This document shows positions 1 through 5,021 of a stretch of 5,369 bases of DNA, piece after piece. Under the pieces are notes generated by a model that was given only the letters and a program-made list of their open reading frames with translations, ran no database searches and was not told the DNA's origin. The stretch is from contig JANXNM010000535.1 in assembly GCA_025354065.1 (NCBI GenBank), positions 1-5,369 on the forward strand. The letters run 5' to 3'. The stretch's first letter is position 1. Each line of letters begins with the position of its first letter. The DNA comes from Synechococcales cyanobacterium 340R_concoct_173_sub. Its GTDB lineage: Bacteria; Cyanobacteriota; Cyanobacteriia; Leptolyngbyales; Leptolyngbyaceae. The position numbers and the translations under genes are program-made.

Positions 1-190
1 CTGTTGGTCTAAGATAAAGGGAATTCTGAAAACCATTGGAGCTAGAACTTATCGTGATTTGCTGACAGCATTAGAAACTGCATTTCTAAGCGTGACTGAA
101 AAGGACTTACTCGGTTGGTTTACGCATTGTTGTTACTGTACAGAAGAAAACTGGCAAACCTTACTAAATGAGGGCTGATTGACGTCCTGA
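1..190 (+). mobile_element. Right end of an IS630-type insertion sequence, boundary not resolved
   Basis: The transposase tail implies that an insertion sequence occupies the left edge. IS630 elements normally end a few tens of bases past the transposase stop, at a duplicated TA. The true end therefore may lie inside the 3' codons of the convergent helicase gene, for example near one of the TA dinucleotides between 218 and 232. The left end and its inverted repeat are outside the window, so the boundary given is only the last base before the helicase stop codon. Confidence 0.5.
2..178 (+). CDS. IS630-family transposase, C-terminal fragment (5' end outside window)
   Basis: The frame is open from base 2 and ends at TGA 176-178, giving 58 residues of a protein whose start lies left of the window. 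Visible blocks are WSKIKGILKTIGARTYRDL, then a helical stretch, then LLGWFTHCCYC and a short polar tail. From memory, WSK(I/V)K...GARTYxDL and GWFxHCCYC are the usual closing blocks of IS630-type DDE transposases in cyanobacteria. These enzymes cut and paste their element into TA dinucleotides. The catalytic DDE residues would lie upstream, so intactness cannot be judged here. The gene converges on the helicase gene, with only 12 bases between the two stop codons. That leaves almost no room for the element's right terminal repeat outside the helicase frame. Family assignment is from recalled motifs. Confidence 0.8.
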   Translation, partial: CWSKIKGILKTIGARTYRDLLTALETAFLSVTEKDLLGWFTHCCYCTEENWQTLLNEG

Positions 191-2956
191 TTAGTGCCTC
201 ACTAGATTGGGAATGGCTATACTAGCTAGATATAAAGCTAAATTTTCTTCTTGTTCATTACATAAATTTACTTCTATACCATTAGCTTGAGAACTCCAAT
301 TACGTTCGCTTAAATATTGTAACCGTGAGCCATCGCCTAGGAATTTGTTGACTAATGCCACTTTATTCCAAGATTTTGAAGTGCCATTCCATTTAAACTC
401 ATCTGCCTTTAGTAATTCTCTAATATTGTATGTTCCGTTTGTCCCACGACCTAGTTGATTGCTAACTTTGACAGTGATAAAGCGAGTTTCAATTGTGGGG
501 ACTGGATAGTTTTTCCAGTCAAGTTCTTGTAGTTGCATTTTGCTGGTCAAGCCTGCAACAAATGGTGACATTTTGAAACTGTCTATGACTATATATAGCT
601 CTTCCTTAGCACGGGTGAGAGCAACATAAAACAGGCGGCGATCATCTTCAATTAATTTGTTATCATCATCGCCAAAAATGCGAAAAAAGATAGAGTCAGG
701 ATGAATGCTGGGATAGTTATAAGCATCAAGAATGATTACTGCTTGTCGTTCTTTACCTTTGTATTTATGGGTTGTGGAAATATCGACTACTTGTTCTAAA
801 TCACCTACTAAGTTAAGTTCTTTGAGGATGTATTTACGAAATAAGTCTAATTTTTTGATTTTACTATCTACACCTTGCAACATATTTTTCTTGCTGAGTA
901 GAACAACTTGTTTTCCGTCTTGGATGAGTTGTCCTGTTAGACGAATAATCGCGGCAGTCAAATCATAGCCATGTTCTTGTTCTTCGATCGCAGTCATCTG
1001 AAATTTAGCAATATTAACCAGTTGGATTTTGCCCTGTACTTGGGTTGATGGCTTGGCGGGTATGCCTTTATCACTCATCAACAACTTGTTACCAATCTCG
1101 ACAATTTGCGAGCCTGATCGGTAATTGGTGGTGATGGGTAAGGTATGAGATGGTTGAAATATTTGGGTAAATTTTTTGTAATATTGCAAGTCCGCACCAG
1201 CAAAGCTATTGATAGCTTGCCAATCGTCACCAACACAGAAAAATAGGGATTCAGAATTTTGTTTTCTGATGGCTGTAACAAGGTTGTGAAAGAGCAGAGA
1301 AAAGTCTTGATACTCATCAATCATGATGTATTTAAGTTCTTTCAAGTCTCCTCGAACTTTGCTACTCAAAAATACAGTATTGCCTTCATTTACAGTTTTG
1401 GAGGCTCTTTGCATTAAGCCATCAAAGTCTTCTTCGCCTGTTTGCTGGAGACGCTTTAAATAGGAACTATAGAAATTTTGGGCTAGATCTAAAAATTGAA
1501 ACTCTGTCTCAGTTGTTTGAGGGTTAGAGGCAAAATGACGCTCGATTTTTTCACTGAGTTGATTAGGAGTCAGGCATTTCTTGCGGCAACGCCCGATAAA
1601 ATTAGTCATGGCTTTAGTAAAACGATCTATGGCACGTTCTTTAATTTTTTCCCAAATTTCTGAAGTGCTGAGACGGCTAAACTGAAGACCTTGTTCAGTA
1701 AGAATACTACTCAAGTAATCTTCCATTCCTTTGCGTCCATGTTGTTTTATGATCTGTGGATTTAGCTCGACAAAGAAATAATCAGATTGATCTTCTTGCC
1801 AATAACGTCTCTTTTGTTCTGATTGTTCATCATATTTTAGATCGCCTTGTAGTCCAAAGTATTCAATTACAATACCTTTTTTACGATTTACTTCTTTTAA
1901 AATCGTAAAGTCTGGATGGTAATTAACATTATTCCACCAAAAGTTTTTTTCATACTTAAATGGAATATCATGCTCAAATAGAAAATCAGCAATAATTTTT
2001 TCACCTCCAGACTTGTAATTCCAGCCGTCAATACCGATGTAGCTCATAGAACGTCGATATGCAACCATTTCCTCTGGCGTTAGATCGTATCCACCCTCAG
2101 AAATACCGAGCCAATCCTCTCTAAATTGAATCATCATTAGAGATTTGATTTGCTTGTAGTAGTCTGGATTTCTTAAATATTCATCAATCACACTTTGTAA
2201 GCTACGGCTCTTTGTTTGTTGGCCGTCTGGCTCATCGAAAATAAGTGTTTCATCAGGATGTACTAAGTGATAAGCCAGTGCATGAAATGTCATGGCATAG
2301 GGCGGATCATTCTGTAAATGTTTTTGTAATCTTTCTCTAATTTCTTGAGCAGCTTTTCTATTAAATGCTAATAGTAAGATTTCAGATGGTTTAATACCGC
2401 AGTGTTTTTGTAAAAATATTGCACGATTAACTAATGTGGATGTTTTGCCACTGCCAGCCCTTGCAATAACTCGTACATGTTTATTGACTGAGCCAATTGC
2501 TAAAGATTGTTCTAAATCTGGTTTATTCTGTAAATTTTCTTCTGTCCAAGATTGAACAAATTTTTGTTTCTTGGACTTATATTCTTCTAGATCGACATAA
2601 CTTTTAAAGCTAGCTAGATATAGTCTGTTTGCTTCAATAAAGGAAAGCTTAAAACATTCATCTATCTGATTAATAATGCCAGCTTTCCTTCTATTATTAT
2701 GTGCCTGACAAATCTCATTATATTCTTGATGTGATATGTAGCTACTACAATTGGTTCTATAGAAAATATTAGCTTCACCAAACAAATCTTTTTCTAATAA
2801 TTTCGTTAATTTATTTGTTAATTGCAGTCTTATAGCATTATTCTTCATGCCGATATATTCTGGCTTAGATATATGAATTTCACATTCAGCTTGATAAAAA
2901 CAATCAGATTCATTAAACAAGTAAAAATTCAATAGTTTCTCTAATTCTAAAAACAA
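191..2956 (-). CDS. HelD-like superfamily 1 helicase with embedded PD-(D/E)XK nuclease domain
   Basis: This 921-residue frame begins at TTG directly after the in-frame TAA of the upstream frame. Residues 1 to about 133 hold three copies of a helical repeat. The UvrD/Rep-type motor follows: Q-motif glutamine near 150, Walker A ARAGSGKT at 165-172, motif Ia LAFNRKAAQEI at 196-206, TFHAL at 223-227, Walker B DEYQD at 547-551, motif III GDDWQAINSFAGA at 576-588, NYRSG at 611-615, motif V THKYKGKE at 729-736, and motif VI RRLFYVALTRAKEEL at 773-787. LAFNRKAA and GDDWQAI are typical of helicase IV (HelD). Residues about 315-415 insert a nuclease-like domain between the motor halves. Residues about 825-866 form a small C-terminal domain of uncertain identity. 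All motor motifs are intact, so ATP-driven 3'-5' unwinding is expected from the family. The TTG is preceded by AAGAGA, a weak ribosome-binding candidate; ATG codon 37 is another possible start. Its cellular role is unknown: repair or defence are inferences. Confidence 0.88.
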   Translation of the reverse strand: MFLELEKLLNFYLFNESDCFYQAECEIHISKPEYIGMKNNAIRLQLTNKLTKLLEKDLFGEANIFYRTNCSSYISHQEYNEICQAHNNRRKAGIINQIDECFKLSFIEANRLYLASFKSYVDLEEYKSKKQKFVQSWTEENLQNKPDLEQSLAIGSVNKHVRVIARAGSGKTSTLVNRAIFLQKHCGIKPSEILLLAFNRKAAQEIRERLQKHLQNDPPYAMTFHALAYHLVHPDETLIFDEPDGQQTKSRSLQSVIDEYLRNPDYYKQIKSLMMIQFREDWLGISEGGYDLTPEEMVAYRRSMSYIGIDGWNYKSGGEKIIADFLFEHDIPFKYEKNFWWNNVNYHPDFTILKEVNRKKGIVIEYFGLQGDLKYDEQSEQKRRYWQEDQSDYFFVELNPQIIKQHGRKGMEDYLSSILTEQGLQFSRLSTSEIWEKIKERAIDRFTKAMTNFIGRCRKKCLTPNQLSEKIERHFASNPQTTETEFQFLDLAQNFYSSYLKRLQQTGEEDFDGLMQRASKTVNEGNTVFLSSKVRGDLKELKYIMIDEYQDFSLLFHNLVTAIRKQNSESLFFCVGDDWQAINSFAGADLQYYKKFTQIFQPSHTLPITTNYRSGSQIVEIGNKLLMSDKGIPAKPSTQVQGKIQLVNIAKFQMTAIEEQEHGYDLTAAIIRLTGQLIQDGKQVVLLSKKNMLQGVDSKIKKLDLFRKYILKELNLVGDLEQVVDISTTHKYKGKERQAVIILDAYNYPSIHPDSIFFRIFGDDDNKLIEDDRRLFYVALTRAKEELYIVIDSFKMSPFVAGLTSKMQLQELDWKNYPVPTIETRFITVKVSNQLGRGTNGTYNIRELLKADEFKWNGTSKSWNKVALVNKFLGDGSRLQYLSERNWSSQANGIEVNLCNEQEENLALYLASIAIPNLVRH
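192..204. repeat. Short inverted repeat TAGTG-CCT-CACTA over the helicase stop
   Basis: Five bases, TAGTG, are mirrored by CACTA across a three-base spacer, directly beside and overlapping the helicase stop codon. It could be part of the insertion-sequence terminus. There is no adjacent T run on either strand to make it a convincing terminator. It is short enough to be chance. Confidence 0.3.
1712..2014 (-). other. PD-(D/E)XK / Vsr-like nuclease domain inserted in the helicase
   Basis: Helicase residues about 315-415 fit an endonuclease-like fold: SGGEKIIADFLFE with E319, then a strand-turn with YHPDF (D349), then IVIEYFG (E365), followed by Y375 and K382. The spacing E...PDF...(I/V)EYFG is that of nuclease insertions I know from HelD-type helicases. 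The classical lysine of ExK is replaced (E-Y-F), and K382 in the next helix could substitute. The three acidic residues argue for an active, metal-dependent DNA-cutting site, but activity is inferred. The domain is read from motif spacing, not from a profile search. Confidence 0.72.
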
Positions 2957-3223
2957 TTATTCTCTTATGATTGAATCAAATTCGGATTGGCCTATGATTT
3001 TACTGCATTTGTTTTGATATAGTATTGTCGCTTCCTTGAACTGGGATTGTTTTAATAAAGTCTCTATCGTACCTATTAATAATGGTTTTTGTAATTTGCA
3101 ATATTTTTGAAAATACAAATCATACTTCCTTTTATATTCAATTGCGCTTATATGTTTTATACAACTGTTTGTGTATAGCTCTCCAGCTTCTTTAAATAAC
3201 TCTTTCTCTAACAAATTATTTAT
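2558..3223 (-). repeat. Five-copy helical repeat array, F-x-E-A...Y...C...I-S...E-(Y/F)
   Basis: Five copies share the pattern LL...(L/Q)F.EA..(L/F)Y...C...IS..E(Y/F). The key glutamates are E122/E139 and E174/E191 in the upstream frame, and E16/E33, E61/E78 and E108/E125 in the helicase frame. The two glutamates are exactly 17 residues apart in every copy. Counting the stop as one codon, copy-to-copy spacing is 52, 41, 45 and 47 residues. Four copies carry a cysteine after the tyrosine block; the fifth has lost it. The pattern suggests paired helices in a solenoid, perhaps for protein or nucleic-acid binding. I cannot match it to a named repeat family. The array continues across the TAA at 2957-2959. 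Confidence 0.78.
2957..2959 (-). other. In-frame TAA separating the two parts of the repeat-helicase frame
   Basis: The frames 2957-3553 and 191-2956 are in the same phase, and the TAA is followed at once by TTG with no base between. The stop falls between repeat copies 2 and 3, where the neighbours are IIRE and LFLELE. A single substitution (for example GAA, CAA or AAA to TAA) would explain the split. Nonsense mutation, sequencing error, stop readthrough and reinitiation at the TTG all fit the sequence. Confidence 0.85.
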
Positions 3224-3553
3224 CTTTGACCAACAATCTATTTCTTCTTTACAGTCTAATATATTTTTCTTAAGCCAACACTGTACTTCTAGCTCAAGTG
3301 AATCGATTAACTTATTATTCTGAAAGTATTCATAGATTTCTAGTGTCAGACTATAATTTAAATCGATATGTGTAAAATATTCAAGTAATGTTAACCACGC
3401 CCATCTTGTTTGACCTATAAAAATATCTTCATCATCAAATTCAGTGATTGTTCCTGACATTCCATCCTTATGATGTATGCTTAACCCTATCGCTTTTCTA
3501 AGCTTACTTATATCACTATTAGCATACTTGTAAAAAAGCAACAATGAATACAT
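2957..3553 (-). CDS. N-terminal part of the split repeat-helicase protein (198 residues)
   Basis: The frame starts at ATG 3551-3553 with a weak GAGAG motif a few bases upstream, and ends at the TAA abutting the helicase frame. Residues 1-25 are a short helical lead. Residues about 26-46 (HHKDGMSGTITEFDDEDIFI) look like a small SH3/Tudor-like beta element, as in G-x-G-x-(V/I) turns; this is tentative. Residues about 50-110 are mainly helical with no motif I recognise. Residues 111-198 contain the first two copies of the five-copy repeat. There is no signal peptide, membrane segment or catalytic motif. Because the repeat array continues past the stop in the same phase, this is best read as the front of the helicase protein rather than an independent gene. 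If expressed alone, it would lack the motor. The region is very AT-rich (17 G/C in bases 3121-3180). Confidence 0.7.
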   Translation of the reverse strand: MYSLLLFYKYANSDISKLRKAIGLSIHHKDGMSGTITEFDDEDIFIGQTRWAWLTLLEYFTHIDLNYSLTLEIYEYFQNNKLIDSLELEVQCWLKKNILDCKEEIDCWSKINNLLEKELFKEAGELYTNSCIKHISAIEYKRKYDLYFQKYCKLQKPLLIGTIETLLKQSQFKEATILYQNKCSKIIGQSEFDSIIRE

Positions 3554-3570
3554 TTTAAACTCTCAGTTGT

Positions 3571-3773
3571 TCATGGATAGTTGTTGAGCATCTCAGATAT
3601 TTGTGGCCCAAATACAATATCTCTCATGCCACTCCTCAGTCGAAATCGTAACCAAACCGCACCTTTTTCTAAATTAAAAACCGCATCTAACAAACTTTTG
3701 CGATTTGCCGAATTGGAAAGCAAATGCTCCGTCTCATCTTGACTATTAATCAATGAAGTTATCTTAACCTGAG
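3571..3773 (-). pseudogene. Remnant of a YefM/Phd-type antitoxin gene
   Basis: Read on the minus strand, VKITSLINSQDETEHLLSN, followed by ANRKSLLDAVFNLEKG, matches the C-terminal half of YefM-type antitoxins. In E. coli YefM the equivalent is [39 protein letters not shown], recalled from memory. The DNA-binding N-terminal half is absent; the frame upstream of about 3773 no longer resembles the family. After EKG the frame looks shifted: one base over, it would end RFGYDFD-stop. A GGAG and ATG then begin MRDIVFGPQ, which resembles a RelE/YoeB-type toxin start but stops after 18 codons. I therefore read a decayed toxin-antitoxin pair. An alternative is a small intact 60-codon gene starting at TTG 3753, which I consider less likely. 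Confidence 0.5.
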
Positions 3774-3945
3774 TGCTTTCATCTGTGAACCCCCTGTCCA
3801 GACTCGTCAGTGCGTTGACAAAGGAGCACTTCGATATTTGAAGGAAGGTCGAGAGTGATGGACATTAGATTAACGTGAGTTCGGGTAGGGCATAGCCAAA
3901 ATTCATCAATATCTCACAGCCATTCAAGAGAGTGCTGTGAAATAA
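3774..3945. other. Non-coding or decayed stretch with no recognisable gene
   Basis: All frames are short and broken here, and I recognise no protein, RNA gene or insertion-sequence end. CACAGC at 3915-3920 and GCTGTG at 3934-3939 form a small inverted repeat with a 13-base loop and no T run. On the plus strand, the phase of the following gene can be read back through codons resembling GIAKIHQYLTAIQESAVK before the TAA at 3943-3945, and may be decayed coding sequence. The left edge coincides with the point where the antitoxin similarity stops, so a recombination junction near 3775 is plausible. Confidence 0.4.
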
Positions 3946-3954
3946 CAGGAACAT

Positions 3955-3962
3955 GCGATCGC
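3955..3962. repeat. HIP1 octamer GCGATCGC
   Basis: This is an exact copy of the highly iterated palindrome found in many cyanobacterial genomes. CGATCG cores also occur near 985, 4123, 4648, 4729 and 5216. They are mostly in the right third of the window, which supports a cyanobacterial host for that part. Confidence 0.8.
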
Positions 3963-4011
3963 GCAATCGGTCGCTAGACTCCTGCAACACAGCCGATCTC
4001 AAGAAGAATTA

Positions 4012-4371
4012 GTGTCTTGGCAGCGAGTTGCTTTACCGACTTGTCTGATGGTACTGAGTGTGATGACCTGTAGTATTGGGACGGGCTGGTTTTTGGCAAG
4101 CCAATTCCAACCGAAACCTTCTCCGATCGCTCCTGGAGCCGCCGTGAAGTTAACAGAGCAACAGGTCCAAGATTTGAAATTGGCATCCACACCAGAGGGT
4201 CGATTTGTGCTGAATATTGCAGCTTATAATCCCGGTAAGATTCAGGATTGCTTGAGTAATCAGGCAGAGGTCTTGAAGACAACGATTCAGGTTCCGACTT
4301 TGGGTAAAGTTGAATATGGTGCTTGTTTGTTGTGGGTAGTTCCAACGGAACAGCGAAAGTTTTCGCCTTGA
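4012..4371 (+). CDS. Small membrane-anchored protein of unknown function, probably missing its 5' end
   Basis: From GTG 4012 the frame gives 119 residues. Residues about 7-30 (VALPTCLMVLSVMTCSIGTG and following) form one hydrophobic membrane segment. A proline-rich linker QFQPKPSPIAPG follows, then a soluble domain of about 75 residues with LTEQQVQDLK, GRFVLNIAAYN and a C-terminal YGACLLWVVP. Two cysteines (C80, C105) could pair. I do not recognise the family. The GTG has only a weak AGAAG upstream. The same phase is open back to 3946 and looks coding (ARLLQHSRSQEELVSWQR), yet contains no ATG, GTG or TTG. That suggests the original start was farther left and has been lost at the TAA 3943-3945. 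It may be a truncated gene rather than a functional one. The antisense frame over the same bases is polar and featureless. Confidence 0.5.
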   Translation: MSWQRVALPTCLMVLSVMTCSIGTGWFLASQFQPKPSPIAPGAAVKLTEQQVQDLKLASTPEGRFVLNIAAYNPGKIQDCLSNQAEVLKTTIQVPTLGKVEYGACLLWVVPTEQRKFSP

Positions 4372-4378
4372 AAGGGGG

Positions 4379-4412
4379 CTTGTCTGCTATGCCTTTGTTC
4401 GTTGTAGACAAG
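4379..4412. repeat. Inverted repeat CTTGTCTGC / GTAGACAAG between two genes
   Basis: Bases 4379-4387 pair with 4404-4412 over nine positions (one G-T), around a 16-base loop. The right arm ends one base before the -10 box of the next gene. The repeat thus covers the region where a -35 element would lie, so it could be an operator. No T run follows the right arm, so an intrinsic terminator for the upstream gene is less likely. Confidence 0.45.
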
Positions 4413-4413
4413 A

Positions 4414-4419
4414 TATAAT
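4414..4419 (+). promoter_or_regulatory. Probable -10 box TATAAT of the acetyltransferase operon
   Basis: This is a perfect TATAAT lying 26 bases before the ATG of the acetyltransferase. No good TTGACA sits 16-18 bases upstream; the nearest candidates (CTTTGT, TTTGTT at 4393-4399) are spaced 14-15 bases away. A factor bound at the adjacent inverted repeat may compensate. Transcription would start near 4426, giving a leader of about 20 bases. Confidence 0.5.
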
Positions 4420-4435
4420 CATCCAAGTTCAAGTT

Positions 4436-4442
4436 AAGGAGG
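4436..4442 (+). promoter_or_regulatory. Ribosome binding site AAGGAGG
   Basis: Seven bases perfectly complementary to the 16S rRNA tail lie three bases before ATG 4446. The spacing is short but the match is strong, and it fixes the acetyltransferase start. Confidence 0.75.
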
Positions 4443-4445
4443 GAA

Positions 4446-5015
4446 ATGCAGCAAATTATTCGGTTACTTCAGGAAGAGAATCGACAACCCGTAACTGGAC
4501 TGCTTCTAAACTTGGAACAAAAGCATTTAGATGATATTGAAACACTCTGGCGGGAACCTCTTCGGCTTTATCAGCAGCAGGATAAGCTCTGGGACTGGTC
4601 ATTTAAGCGTAGTCTTTCTCTGAGGAGAGAAGATTGTGAAAGCTATGCGATCGAGTGTAATGGTCGAACCCAGGGTTTGATGTCAATCGAGACTCAAGGT
4701 CGTTTCTCACAGTGGAGTCCAGGTCAACCGATCGTCTACATTCAAGCACTTGCGACCGCTCCCTGGAATCGAAAAAGTATCCGCCGTCCAGCAAAATTTC
4801 GGGGTGTTGGTCGGACATTACTTCTCTTTGCTCAGCAACGCAATTTAGAATTAAGGTATGAAGGTCGAGTTGGGTTACATGCTTTGCGTCAAGTCGAGGT
4901 ATTTTATGAAAACCAAGGCATGATGCGCTTCGATCCTGATCCCGACGAATATTTTGACCCAGAAGACCCACCTCTAACCTATTTTGAATACCCTCCCTTT
5001 ACTCCGGACCGTTAA
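4446..5015 (+). CDS. GNAT-family N-acetyltransferase
   Basis: The 189-residue protein has the usual length for a single GNAT domain, which transfers an acetyl group from acetyl-CoA to an amine. Residues 96-108 (IVYIQALATAPWN) are the central strand. KFRGVGRTLL at 117-126 is the acetyl-CoA pyrophosphate loop (R-G-x-G). RVGLHALRQVEVFYENQGM at 141-159 is the last helix, with the conserved FYExxG block and Y154. The tail is rich in D, P and E and ends with LTYFEYPPF. The N-terminal 60 residues are a helical lead that may shape the substrate pocket. The substrate cannot be told from sequence. The start is fixed by AAGGAGG. The next gene follows after six bases, so the two are probably co-transcribed and may be functionally linked. 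No ribbon-helix-helix antitoxin precedes it, so I see no reason to call it a GNAT toxin. Confidence 0.82.
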   Translation: MQQIIRLLQEENRQPVTGLLLNLEQKHLDDIETLWREPLRLYQQQDKLWDWSFKRSLSLRREDCESYAIECNGRTQGLMSIETQGRFSQWSPGQPIVYIQALATAPWNRKSIRRPAKFRGVGRTLLLFAQQRNLELRYEGRVGLHALRQVEVFYENQGMMRFDPDPDEYFDPEDPPLTYFEYPPFTPDR

Positions 5016-5021
5016 ATCACT

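Noticed and set aside
732..968. Plus-strand open frame of 78 codons
   Set aside because: It lies wholly antisense to helicase motifs and reads as a low-information, Ser/Leu-rich shadow.
1078..1320. Minus-strand open frame of 80 codons in another phase
   Set aside because: It overlaps the helicase Walker B and motif III region, which is clearly the coding phase.
3915..3939. CACAGC/GCTGTG hairpin as a terminator
   Set aside because: The stem is six pairs with a 13-base loop and no T run on either side.
4352..4365. GCGAAA-GT-TTTCGC palindrome
   Set aside because: It lies inside the last codons of the membrane protein and has a two-base loop, so a terminator or operator is not supported.
3974..4432. 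Minus-strand open frame of 152 codons
   Set aside because: Its product is polar and featureless, and it begins inside the promoter region of the acetyltransferase. The opposite strand has a clear membrane segment and linker.
4603..4971. Minus-strand open frame of 122 codons
   Set aside because: It is antisense to the acetyltransferase core, whose GNAT motifs are unmistakable.
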